From: Rhodococcus sp. IITR03
GTDB taxonomy: Bacteria > Actinomycetota > Actinomycetes > Mycobacteriales > Mycobacteriaceae
DNA length: 16,805 bases
Direction: 5' to 3'
Assembly: GCA_001017865.1 (NCBI GenBank)
Contig: LATQ01000222.1
Coordinates: 1-16,805, forward strand
The notes beneath the pieces are model-generated. The model did not search any database and was not told where the DNA came from. It was given only the letters and a program-made list of their open reading frames with translations. This document shows, piece after piece, positions 1 to 6,302 of this stretch (within the stretch, counting starts at the first letter, position 1; each line of letters begins with the position of its first letter). The translations under genes and the position numbers were made by a program.

Positions 1-1048
1 CCGAGGCTGCCGGTGGCGCCGGCGAGCGCGGCGACCGTGAGAGCGCGACGTTCGGCGTAGCAGGCGAGGGCGTAGAACAACGCCGCTGCGGCACCGGCGA
101 GGATCTTCGTCGGCAGCTGTGTGAGGTCGGGGAGTGCCTCGTAACTGATGAGAGGGAGTTCGGCGCCGAACACCGACGCGACCCGCAGGGTCGTTGCGAC
201 GCCCGCGATGATGCCGCCCGTCATCATCAGCACTTCGAAGAAACGCGCCGACGCCGTGATGGGGGCACCGGTGATGGCGTCCTGCACCGAACCCACGAGC
301 GACAGACCGGACAGCAGCACCGTCACGCCGGCCGCGATGATCAGTCCCGGTGACACTTCGATCCCGATCGTCTCCCGTATCCCGTACAGCGTGATCGCCG
401 GGGCCGTCGCGACGATGCCGCCCACCAGATGCTGGAAGAAGAACGGCAACCCGGCCGCGTTCAGTTTGCGGTTGACGCGGTCGATCACGAACGTCGAACC
501 GAAGGCGACGAGGGCGACCAGCGCGTCGCCGCCGAGGAGCACGGAGATCGAGGCCGCCATTGCCGACCACGCGATCGTCGCCACCCAGCGGTTGTACGGA
601 TGCGCCTTGGTGGTGATGGCGAGCAGTTCTTCGTGCGCCTGCGCCGGGGAGATCGCGTCGCGGCGGATGCGGCGGGTCAGACGGTCGACGGCCGCGAGTC
701 GCGTGAAGTCCATCGAGCGGTAGTGCACCACCCGCATCGTGCTCGACGGCGGCATGGTCGGTCCGCGATAGGCGGACAGCACGATCGAGTTGTAGGTGAC
801 GTCGACGTCGCACTGCGCCAGACCGTAGGTGGCGGCGACGAACCGCACCTGTTCGGCGGTGTCGATCGCGCCGGTGCCCGAGGCGAGCAGAACCTCGCCG
901 ACACGCACGGCGACGTCGAGCGCCTCGGCGACCACTGCATCGTCGGTCAGATCGATCGGCTGCAGTGGCGCGGGCGCCTCGGTGACGCGTCGATGGTCGC
1001 GCGGCGGGTACCGAGAACCCGATCGAGGAAGGTCGTCGAGCGGCTCAT
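1..1048 (-). CDS. Threonine/serine exporter family protein (ThrE-like), C-terminus beyond window
   Basis: Integral membrane protein of the ThrE family, which exports threonine and serine using the proton gradient. The minus frame is open from about position 1000 to the left edge. It shows the ThrE N-terminal cytoplasmic domain (ASGTGAIDTAEQVRFVAATYG, split here as ASGTGAID and VRFVAATYG) and then several hydrophobic segments such as HLVGGIVATAPAITLYGI. I chose the ATG at 1048 (MSRSTTFLDRVLGTRRATID) because GGAGG lies 8 nt upstream at 1057-1061. This start is one frame off the rest of the gene, so a base is missing at about 970-1000. The in-frame alternative at 1094 has no ribosome binding site and an atypical low-complexity N-terminus. 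The missing C-terminus lies left of position 1. Family assignment is firm; the transported substrate is inferred. Confidence 0.85.
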
Positions 1049-1147
1049 CTCCGCGGCCTCCGGTACGGCTGGGGGAAACGGGGAGGGTGGGCATGCAATC
1101 CACCGTAACGAAGGCGGGTGGGTGCGCGCCGGGAGTGTGACGCGCTA

Positions 1148-1153
1148 TATGAT
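1148..1153 (+). promoter_or_regulatory. Possible -10 element for tRNA-Thr
   Basis: TATGAT is a near-consensus -10 hexamer 39 nt before the tRNA, in an otherwise GC-rich stretch. I could not find a convincing -35 at the right distance. Confidence 0.4.
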
Positions 1154-1192
1154 GGCGTCGCTCACGCGTCGTCCGCGACCGTCGAGTTCTGT

Positions 1193-1267
1193 GCCTCCTT
1201 AGCTCAGTGGTAGAGCACTCGCCTTGTAAGCGAGCGGTCGTCAGTTCAATCCTGACAGGGGGCTCCA
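1193..1267 (+). tRNA. tRNA-Thr (anticodon TGT)
   Basis: A full cloverleaf can be drawn. The acceptor stem GCCTCCT pairs with AGGGGGC, with one T-G wobble. The D arm contains AGCTCAGTGGTAGAGC. The anticodon stem is CTCGC/GCGAG around loop CTTGTAA, placing anticodon TGT at 1225-1227, which reads ACA threonine codons. The T arm is GTCAG-TTCAATC-CTGAC. The discriminator base is T and the CCA end is encoded at 1265-1267. No base is missing here. Confidence 0.95.
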
Positions 1268-1271
1268 GTAG

Positions 1272-1300
1272 GGCCCGTCGCGTACCGCGCGGGCCTGTTT
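1272..1300. terminator. Intrinsic terminator after tRNA-Thr, probably bidirectional
   Basis: The stem is GGCCCG (1272-1277), a bulged T, then CGCG (1279-1282). The loop is TAC and the return strand is CGCG plus CGGGCC (1286-1295). TGTTT follows on the plus strand. It ends the tRNA transcript and touches the stop codon of the convergent small membrane gene at 1300, so it may serve both strands. Confidence 0.75.
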
Positions 1301-1587
1301 CATCCGGTGCTGCTGTGAACCGCTGCGAAGACCACGAATACGGCGAACAGTGCCGCAGCGCCCAGACAGGCACCGATCAGAGCTTCGCGACGGTGCGTCG
1401 CCGTACCCTTGTCGACCCGTTCGAGACCGATCCATCCGCACACCACTGCGACCAGACCTGCCGGGATCGCGACGAAGTCGCCGATGACGGGTACGAAGGC
1501 GAAGACGAGCGCGACGATCCCCGAGATCAGTGCCGTGTTCCCGGCGCCGTTGCGGGGCGGGACCGGGGTGAAGCGGTCTGCGGTCAT
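1300..1587 (-). CDS. Small membrane protein, DUF4190-like
   Basis: A 95-aa protein starting MTADRFTPVPPRNGAGNTAL. It has a short proline-rich cytoplasmic tail, then two close hydrophobic segments (ISGIVALVFAFVPVIGDFVA and a following AGLVAVVCGWIGL), a charged turn (ERVDKGTATHRRE) and a third segment (IGACLGAAALFAVFVVFAAV). This tail-plus-hydrophobic-hairpin layout is typical of DUF4190-type actinobacterial proteins, whose role is unknown. GAGG just upstream of the ATG at 1587 is a weak ribosome binding site. The frame stays open upstream to 1923, but that stretch reads like a separate gene plus intergenic DNA, so I do not extend it. This is one of the few undamaged genes in the window. Confidence 0.7.
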   Translation of the reverse strand: MTADRFTPVPPRNGAGNTALISGIVALVFAFVPVIGDFVAIPAGLVAVVCGWIGLERVDKGTATHRREALIGACLGAAALFAVFVVFAAVHSSTG

Positions 1588-1672
1588 CGTCCCTCGATCC
1601 GGGAGGCACACATGCACGGGCGGGTGTTCGCCCGGACCGGATCCCTGTCCCGTCGAAGGCGAGAAGGACAAC

Positions 1673-1899
1673 TTACATCGGAAGATAGGGCTCCGGAGGA
1701 TTGCCGGGCCGTTGCCGTCCTGCTCCGGCCGGTGGTGTTCACCGAGGCGGAGTGCTCGGCGGTCGGACAGGTCGATCACCGGCGCGATCGTGCGCGGCGC
1801 CTCGTGAAGGTCGCGGGCCGCGGCGACGCGGCCGAATACGAGGGCGACCACCGAGGATGCCGTGAACCATCCGAGCAGCGGCCAACCGATCCATGTCAT
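1673..1899 (-). CDS. Small single-pass membrane protein, unknown function, one frameshift
   Basis: Starts MTWIGWPLLGWFTASSVVAL, a single N-terminal transmembrane segment. A basic linker (GRVAAARD) and a soluble tail containing TIAPVIDLSDRRALRLGEHH follow. In the next frame the tail ends PPEPYLPM with TAA at 1673-1675, which is the natural end if one base is lost near 1700-1725. If the frame is not corrected, it runs on into the DUF4190-like gene and makes an artificial 207-aa fusion. I do not recognise a named family. The gene is supported by the clear membrane segment, codon bias and position. Confidence 0.5.
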
Positions 1900-2021
1900 A
1901 TCCGGAGAACGGTTCGGGCACACCGAGCGTTAACGGATCCGGTGCAGTTCACCCGGCATTTCACCCCTCACATGTCACTGCAGGGGCGTGTGAATACGGA
2001 AGTGACGAATTGGATCGGATA

Positions 2022-2263
2022 TCAGGACTTCGAGGATTCGAATGCGTCCATATCGACGAATATCAGCCGTCCGTCGTCGAGTGCCACAGCCCAGCGGCGC
2101 ACGGGCGCCAGTCGCGACCCAGCTTGTCGCCCACGGCTTCCTGTGCAGGACCGAAGTCTTCGACGATCGTGCCGGGACAGGCCTTGTCGCCCGCGACACC
2201 CGCGCGTACGACGACCTTCGAGCCCACAGCAGGCTTCGGGGGAGTATTCGACGATCCGGCCAT
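2022..2263 (-). CDS. Conserved small actinobacterial protein, unknown function, one frameshift
   Basis: After restoring one base this is an 80-aa soluble protein starting MAGSSNTPPKPAVGSKVVVR and ending WAVALDDGRLIFVDMDAFES. The break is precise. GACTGGCGCCCG near 2107 should read GACTGGGCGCCCG (D-W-A-P), after which PVRRWAVALDDGR continues to TGA at 2022-2024. The pattern of a short basic beta-strand region, a GTIVEDFG turn and a closing ALDDGRL strand suggests a small beta-barrel-like fold, but I cannot name a function. An alternative start at 2275 adds MIRV. No ribosome binding site is visible for either. Confidence 0.6.
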
Positions 2264-2383
2264 AACTCGAATCATGCCATCAGTGGAAAGAAATGACCGG
2301 GCAAACACGGATTATCCGCATCGGACGAATGTGGAGATTCGGGCGAAACATCCCTTTTGCGTTGTTCTTTCCTGTGGAAACGA

Positions 2384-2413
2384 CTTCGCCCACGCCTTGC
2401 GGCGTGGGCGAAG
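2384..2413 (-). terminator. Strong hairpin terminator of the stress-protein gene
   Basis: A perfect 13-bp inverted repeat (CTTCGCCCACGCC / GGCGTGGGCGAAG) surrounds a four-base loop. Read on the minus strand the loop is GCAA, a stable GNRA tetraloop, and TCGTTT follows. It sits 31 nt after the stop of the gene at 2444-2916. Confidence 0.8.
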
Positions 2414-2443
2414 AGGTTCTCGAATCGGAGAAACAATGGTCGG

Positions 2444-2916
2444 TCAGCGCAGTGCGAGCTTCTCGCGCGCCTGATCGACGAACTCGGAATCGACCATGAG
2501 GTCGTAGCGCGAGGCCTCGATGCTCTTTCTCGAGACGAAGTCGCGGCGTCCCCCGGTGCTCCAGTGGGTGAAGAAGCCGAGTGATCCGCCCCATACCGCG
2601 CCGAAGACGACAGCGGCGAGGATCACGGTGGCCATGCCGGTGGCGGGCAGGAGCAGTGCCAGGAGCAGACCGAAGAGCAAGCCCGTCCAGACGCCTGCGG
2701 CGGCGCCGCGAAGGGCGGCCTTGCCGTTGGTCATGCGGCCTTCGATGTGTTCGACGGTGGTGACTCCCTGGCCCACGACCCGCAGGTATTCGACGGGAAA
2801 GCCTTCGTCGGACAGGTGGTCGATGGCCCGCTCGACGGCGTCGTAGGTGCGATAGCTCTCGAGGACGGTTTCGGAGTCGGTGTAGTGCCGGGTGTCGGTG
2901 TGTAGATATCTGTCAT
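2444..2916 (-). CDS. General stress protein, YflT-like domain, one frameshift
   Basis: Starts MTDIYTPTPGTTPTP at 2916, with GGGG 5-6 nt upstream. After one missing C near 2872 it continues ETVLESYRTYDAVERAIDHL and VVGQGVTTVEHIEGRMT, which is the ferredoxin-like YflT/GsiB-type stress domain (PF11181 kind). A long glycine/alanine hydrophobic region follows (AAAGVWTGLLFGLLLALLLP and MATVILAAVVFGAVWGGSLG), then a conserved C-terminal region with RRDFVSRKSIEASRYDLMVD. Proteins of this kind occur in actinobacterial stress regulons; their molecular role is unknown. It diverges from the TetR gene across the dyad at 2941-2968, so TetR control is likely but inferred. Confidence 0.8.
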
Positions 2917-2940
2917 GCGTTCCCCTTCGTCGACGATTGG

Positions 2941-2968
2941 AACGATACGCTCATCGTAGCGTATCGTT
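2941..2968. promoter_or_regulatory. Operator-like perfect dyad between stress gene and tetR
   Basis: AACGATACGC and GCGTATCGTT form a perfect 10-bp inverted repeat around an 8-bp spacer. The spacer contains TACGAT on the minus strand (2953-2958), which resembles a -10 hexamer for the stress gene. The position in a 134-bp divergent gap beside a TetR gene makes this the likely TetR operator. Confidence 0.7.
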
Positions 2969-3050
2969 TCGTAGTGTTTGATTCGGGGTCGCCTTTTCGG
3001 GGAGACTCGGGAATCCTGCGGGTGTATGCCCGCGCGAGGAGGATGTAGAC

Positions 3051-3661
3051 ATGGTGGGCGAGGTCGAGACGGAGTCCGTGGCCCTGACGTCGCGGCGCCC
3101 CGTCAAGGAGCGTGCCGGGACCGACGCACGCATCGTGAAGGCCGCGCTCGAGATCCTGCGCCTTCACGGACCCAACCGCGTCACCGTCGAGGCGGTCGCG
3201 GCGCTGTCGGGCGTCGCGAAGACGACGATCTACCGGCGCTACGCGAACCGCGAGGAGATCCTCGACGCGGCATTGCACTCGCAGGTCGCCTCACCGTGCG
3301 TTCCAGACGGGTTGTGCGTCTACGACCGCGTCAAGTGGACCCTCGAGCTGATCCGTCGCGGACTGTCGAACGAGGTGGGCATGGGCAGTGTCGGCGCACT
3401 GCTCACCGACCAGGAACCCGAGTTCACCGAGCCGATCCGCGAGATCATCAATGCCCGGAGCGAGGTCGTCGCCGACGTGCTCCGCACCGCCATCGAGTCC
3501 GGCGCGGTCCGCAAGGACATCGACGTCGACACCGCCGTCTCGATGCTCGTCGGCGCGTATCTCGGCGCTATCTGCGTCACGGCGAGGTGGGGGAGTCCTG
3601 GGCTGATGAGGTGGTCCACATCGTCTGCCCCGAACTGGAACCGGACACGAAGGGACAGTGA
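3051..3661 (+). CDS. TetR/AcrR family transcriptional regulator, one frameshift
   Basis: A repressor-type protein with an N-terminal TetR DNA-binding domain (about residues 22-70: ARIVKAALEILRLHG, then the helix-turn-helix VTVEAVAALSGVAKTTIYRR and YANREEILDAAL). The ligand-binding helices follow. The start at 3051 has AGGAGG at 3037-3042, 8 nt away. One base is missing near 3570. Uncorrected, the frame runs to 3695 with an unnatural tail (RWSTSSAPNWNRTRR). Corrected, it ends HGEVGESWADEVVHIVCPEL...TKGQ at TGA 3659-3661, about 203 aa, normal for the family. It probably binds the dyad at 2941-2968 and controls itself and the divergent stress gene. The ligand is unknown. Confidence 0.85.
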
Positions 3662-3704
3662 TCGTAGGTCCGCACCCGCGGTCGATCGGTCGTAGGCTCG
3701 ACCC

Positions 3705-4571
3705 GTGACCGAGTCGAGTCGATGCGTGGTGGCGGTCGTGGGATCGCTGAACCTCGACCTGACGGTCGTCGTGGCACGTGCTCCCGAAGAGGGCGAGACG
3801 GTACTCGGCCGGCATCTGCGCACCTATCCGGGAGGCAAGGGCGCGAACCAGGCCATCGGTGCTGCCCGGCTGGCTCCCACCGCCATCGTCGGCGCGGTGG
3901 GCAGCGATCATGCCGCCGACGTGCTGCGCGGCGTGCAACAGAGGGCCGGGGTCGACACCTCCCATCTGCGCACCACACCGGGGCCGACCGGTCGGGCCGT
4001 CATCATCGTCTCCGACGACGGGCAGAACCGGATCGTCGTCGTTCCCGAGGCCAATTCGCTGCTGAAGGCCGAGGACGTGACCACCGCACTCGATGCCCTC
4101 GATCCCGCGGTGGTGCTCACCCAACTCGAACTGCTCCCCGCGGTGACCTGGGCCGCCGCCCAGTGGGCGCGCGATCACGACCGCCGGTTCGTGCTCAACC
4201 CGAGCCCGGTGATCGACCTGGACGAACACGTCCTCGCCGGTGCCGATCCGCTCGTGCTCAACGAGCAGGAAGCCCTGCACTACGCGGGTCTTCCCGCAGG
4301 GACCCCCTTCGACGAGATCGTGACCCGCCTGCTCGAACAGGTGCACACCGTGGTGATCACCCGGGGTGGGGAGGACGTCGTGGTCGGAACCGAGGACGCG
4401 ATCGAACATCTGCGGGTCCCGCAGGTCGACGTCGTCGACACGACGGGGCCGGCGATCATTTCGCCGGCACGCTCGCCGCATTGCTCGGCACGGATGATCT
4501 GTTCGCGGCAGCCCGCCGGGCCTCGGCCGACGCTGCCCGACTGGTCGCATCCCCGTCGCTCCGATCGCTGA
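3705..4571 (+). CDS. rbsK: Ribokinase, PfkB family, one frameshift, end uncertain
   Basis: Phosphorylates ribose to ribose 5-phosphate with ATP in the cytoplasm. PfkB features appear in order: VVGSLNLDLTVVV at the N-terminus, the signature YPGGKGANQAIGAARL (about residues 43-58), PGPTGRAVIIVSDDGQNRIV, LNPSPVIDL, LVLNEQEA and VVITRGGEDV. The catalytic anion-hole motif is split by a lost G: ACGACGGGGCC at about 4448 should carry five Gs, giving DTTGAGDHFAGTLAALLG. The corrected frame has no stop before 4744, which would overrun the convergent gene at 4587, so further base loss near the end is likely; 4571 is a provisional end. The GTG at 3705 has no ribosome binding site but TAGGCT 6 nt upstream, consistent with a leaderless mRNA. 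Other PfkB sugar kinases are possible; ribokinase fits best. Confidence 0.85.
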   Translation: MTESSRCVVAVVGSLNLDLTVVVARAPEEGETVLGRHLRTYPGGKGANQAIGAARLAPTAIVGAVGSDHAADVLRGVQQRAGVDTSHLRTTPGPTGRAVIIVSDDGQNRIVVVPEANSLLKAEDVTTALDALDPAVVLTQLELLPAVTWAAAQWARDHDRRFVLNPSPVIDLDEHVLAGADPLVLNEQEALHYAGLPAGTPFDEIVTRLLEQVHTVVITRGGEDVVVGTEDAIEHLRVPQVDVVDTTGPAIISPARSPHCSARMICSRQPAGPRPTLPDWSHPRRSDR

Positions 4572-4586
4572 AGCGGCGGAACCGCG

Positions 4587-5417
4587 TCAGGGCGGCGGAA
4601 GCAGTTCGCCCTTGCCGCTGCGCAGCCAACGCCCGGGAAGGCGGCCGGCGAGGTCGCCGAGCGGACCGACGGCCCCGCGCAGCAGCTCGACCGTTTCCTG
4701 CAGCATGTCGATGCTCGCGTTCATCTGCGAGATGCCGGGCGTGAGATGCGCGAGTGTCTCCGAGAGCGAGACGATCTGATCGAGCGGACCGCCCTCGGCG
4801 AGCAGTCGTTCGAGGGCGCCCTGTTCGGAGAGCAGGACGTCGAGGACGCCGCCCTGGGCGAGAGCCCGCTCGACGACCCCGCCGGGCCGGATCGCCACCG
4901 TCGACGATGCCGCCCGGTGCGGTGAGCCGCTCCACCGCCCCGTCCTGGGCGAGCAGCCGCTCGAGCGGGCCGTCGTGCGCGGTGAGGCGATCGAGCAGAC
5001 CCCCTTCCGACACGAGGCGGTCGAGGGCACCGTCGTCGGCGAGGATCCGGTCGAGGGGACCACCCGGTGCGGTGAGCCGGTCGACGGGTCCGCCCGGTTC
5101 GAGCAACCGATCGAGCAGGCCACCCGGCTCGGTGAGCCGATCCACGGGACCACCCGGCGCGAGCAACCGGTCGAGGGGACCACCGGGACGCAGCGCGTGA
5201 CCGAGTCCGCGGTCCTCCGACGTGAGCTTCGAGATCTGCTGCAGCAGACCCACCGAACTGCGGGTGTCGGGCAGGCCGACCGCGCCGAGTGCGGATTAGG
5301 TGGTGGGCGACACCGCGACCCGCACTGTGCCGACGACCGTCTCGGCGACGCTCAGGCGGCCTCGGCGGCGGTCAGACCCACACGCACCGGCATCACGAGT
5401 ACGGACCCGAGGTTCAT
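4587..5417 (-). CDS. Decapeptide-repeat protein of unknown function, damaged frame
   Basis: Starts MNLGSVLVMPVRVGLTAAEA at 5417, with TACAGT (5425-5430) 7 nt upstream, a leaderless-type start. The order is a hydrophobic N-terminal region (AETVVGTVRVAVS), a linker (GLLQQISKLTSEDRGLGHAL), about 14 tandem repeats of the form xPGGPLDRLL, then a helical C-terminal region (LAHLTPGISQMNASIDMLQE and VELLRGAVGPLGDLAGRLPG) ending LLPPP. I recall similar GG-x-LDRL proteins in mycobacteria and rhodococci, without known function. Lesions: one missing base near 5354, an in-frame TAA at 5296-5298 not explained by a single loss, and a two-base loss near 4895-4901. A shorter reading from GTG 5253 avoids the first two. 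It may be a real pseudogene or only error-ridden sequence. Confidence 0.65.
4770..5190 (-). repeat. About 14 degenerate 30-bp repeats coding for GG-(P/L/A)-(L/V)-DRL decapeptides
   Basis: Successive units include RPGGPLDRLL, APGGPVDRLT, EPGGLLDRLL, EPGGPVDRLT, APGGPLDRIL, ADDGALDRLV, SEGGLLDRLT, AHDGPLERLL, AQDGAVERLT, RPGGVVERAL, AQGGVLDVLL, SEQGALERLL and AEGGPLDQIV. At the DNA level the units resemble GGTGAGCCGGTCGACGGGTC on the plus strand. Spacing is 30 bp, except for one longer unit around IVDRVAI. Confidence 0.85.
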
Positions 5418-5450
5418 GGAACCGACTGTAACGGTCAGTGCTCCAGAACG

Positions 5451-5514
5451 TCGGTGTCCGAGAAGGTCGGTGTCCGAGAAGGTCGGTGTCCGAGAAGGTC
5501 GGTGTCCGAGAAGG
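5451..5514. repeat. Tandem repeat, 4 perfect copies of 16 bp
   Basis: TCGGTGTCCGAGAAGG is repeated four times without a mismatch, directly after the stop codon of the guanidinium exporter (5515-5517) and 33 bp before the start of the decapeptide-repeat gene. The 16-bp period is not a multiple of three and the block lies between genes, so it is not coding. Each unit contains CCGA/TCGG, able to form only a 4-bp hairpin. Confidence 0.95.
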
Positions 5515-5829
5515 TCAGTGCACGAGTTTGAGGCCGACGACGCACAGCACGATGCCCGCGATCAGTGCGAGCTTCAGCAGCGAGGCGGCCTCGGTGCCGG
5601 TGACCATCGCATATCCGACCGTGAGAGCGGCGCCGATACCCACCCAGATCGCGTAGGACGTCCCGACCGGCAGGGTGCGCAGGGCATACGCGAGCCCGGC
5701 CATGCTCAGGACGAGAGCGACGACGAACACCAGTGTCGGGGTGAGCCGGCTGAAACCGGCAGATCTGCCGAGGGCCGTGGCCCACACGGCTTCGAGCACA
5801 CCGGAGAGGACGAGAACGATCCAGGCCAT
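5515..5829 (-). CDS. gdx: Guanidinium exporter, SMR family (Gdx/SugE type)
   Basis: Exports guanidinium in exchange for protons as a dual-topology dimer of four-helix subunits in the inner membrane. The 104-aa protein starts MAWIVLVLSGVLEAVWATAL. It carries the SMR glutamate E13, with W16, S42, Y59 and W62 at the positions that line the Gdx binding site. The diagnostic Gdx stretches GFSRLTPT, LPVGTSYAIWVGIGA and GLKL are present; these separate it from EmrE/QacE drug exporters. I chose ATG 5829; AGGAG lies at 5841-5845, 11 nt away. TTG 5838 is an alternative start but is only 2 nt from that site. The frame is intact. A guanidine-III riboswitch immediately upstream supports both the substrate and the start region. 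Confidence 0.92.
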   Translation of the reverse strand: MAWIVLVLSGVLEAVWATALGRSAGFSRLTPTLVFVVALVLSMAGLAYALRTLPVGTSYAIWVGIGAALTVGYAMVTGTEAASLLKLALIAGIVLCVVGLKLVH

Positions 5830-5845
5830 GACGTACAACGCTCCT

Positions 5846-5886
5846 GCACCGTCTTGTCGCTGGCCGGGTACGGTGCGCTCGTCCGG
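5846..5886 (-). ncRNA. Guanidine-III riboswitch aptamer
   Basis: Read on the minus strand, this 41-nt element starts CCGGACGAG (5886-5878) and contains GTACCCGG, GACAAG and ACGGTGC. It follows the guanidine-III (mini-ykkC class) consensus and the layout I remember for the Thermobifida fusca aptamer, which has the same length. GCACCGT (5876-5870) pairs with ACGGTGC (5852-5846). CCGG (5886-5883) can pair with CCGG (5867-5864), giving the H-type pseudoknot. Compared with the remembered T. fusca helix, one G-C pair is replaced by A-U, a covariation that supports the fold. The 3' strand abuts the AGGAG ribosome binding site at 5845-5841, so control is probably translational: guanidine binding should expose gdx translation. 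Confidence 0.88.
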
Positions 5887-5913
5887 GAGGCCGACCGGCG
5901 GCCACCTCTGTCG

Positions 5914-5943
5914 AGGTTAGGAATCCCGGGCGAGTATTGGCAA
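5914..5943 (-). promoter_or_regulatory. Promoter of the riboswitch-gdx transcript
   Basis: On the minus strand, TTGCCA (5943-5938) and TAACCT (5919-5914) are spaced 18 nt apart, a good SigA-type pair. Transcription would begin about 5907, roughly 20 nt before the riboswitch aptamer. Confidence 0.55.
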
Positions 5944-5948
5944 ATTGC

Positions 5949-6155
5949 TCAGGACACGCGCAGCAGCTGTGATTCCTGCGCAATCACCGTGCACGAGCAT
6001 CCGCCGTGCAGTTCGGTGCAGTCGAGAACGAGGGTGTGCCGCACGATCTCGAAGTCGACGCAGTCGGGTTCGGTGCAGTCGACCCGAGTATCGGCGTGGA
6101 TCACGAGGGTGCCGTGGCAGTGGTCGAGATCGTGGTTGCACTGTGAGCACGTCAT
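5949..6155 (-). CDS. Small Cys/His-rich protein, putative metal binding
   Basis: A 68-aa soluble protein starting MTCSQCNHDLDHCHGTLVIH with eight cysteines (C3, C6, C13, C27, C32, C46, C53, C55) and several histidines (H8, H12, H14, H20, H40, H50). The CxxC-x-H start, the CTEPDC knuckle and the C-terminal GGCSC suggest a zinc-ribbon-like fold. I recall similar short proteins in mycobacteria and rhodococci, without an assigned role. The frame is intact, and its last codons overlap no other gene. It is transcribed in the same direction as gdx, and the gdx promoter starts just after its stop, so a separate transcript for gdx is likely. Metal binding is inferred from composition only. Confidence 0.75.
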   Translation of the reverse strand: MTCSQCNHDLDHCHGTLVIHADTRVDCTEPDCVDFEIVRHTLVLDCTELHGGCSCTVIAQESQLLRVS

Positions 6156-6302
6156 GCACCACTTGATAGCACTGCCGTCGGACAGGTTCTCCGAGGCGGG
6201 TCGTCGTGCCGTCCGGTTCGTCCGGTGCGCGGGCCCCGACGTCCCACGACTATCGTGAGCACGCGCAACAAGCAGGTATGCCGACTCGGGGAGGAGTCAC
6301 AC

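Noticed and set aside
1300..1923. A single 207-aa membrane fusion protein
   Set aside because: The middle part reads like intergenic sequence, and the upstream protein has a natural ending PPEPYLPM-stop in the adjacent frame. Two separate small genes are more likely.
3291..4550. A 419-aa minus-strand open frame opposite tetR and the ribokinase
   Set aside because: Its translation is low complexity and it is antisense to unmistakable PfkB and TetR motifs.
5451..5514. CRISPR array
   Set aside because: The 16-bp units are directly adjacent with no spacers, and no cas genes are present.
5846..5886. Guanidine-I (ykkC) or guanidine-II riboswitch
   Set aside because: The element is too short for guanidine-I and has no pair of ACGR-capped hairpins as in guanidine-II. 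The pseudoknot pairing and GACAAG segment fit guanidine-III.
4975..6258. A 427-aa open frame on the plus strand
   Set aside because: It runs antisense through the decapeptide-repeat gene, the tandem repeat, gdx and the Cys-rich gene. It has a biased Arg/Gly/Asp composition with no domain, and is a shadow caused by high GC.
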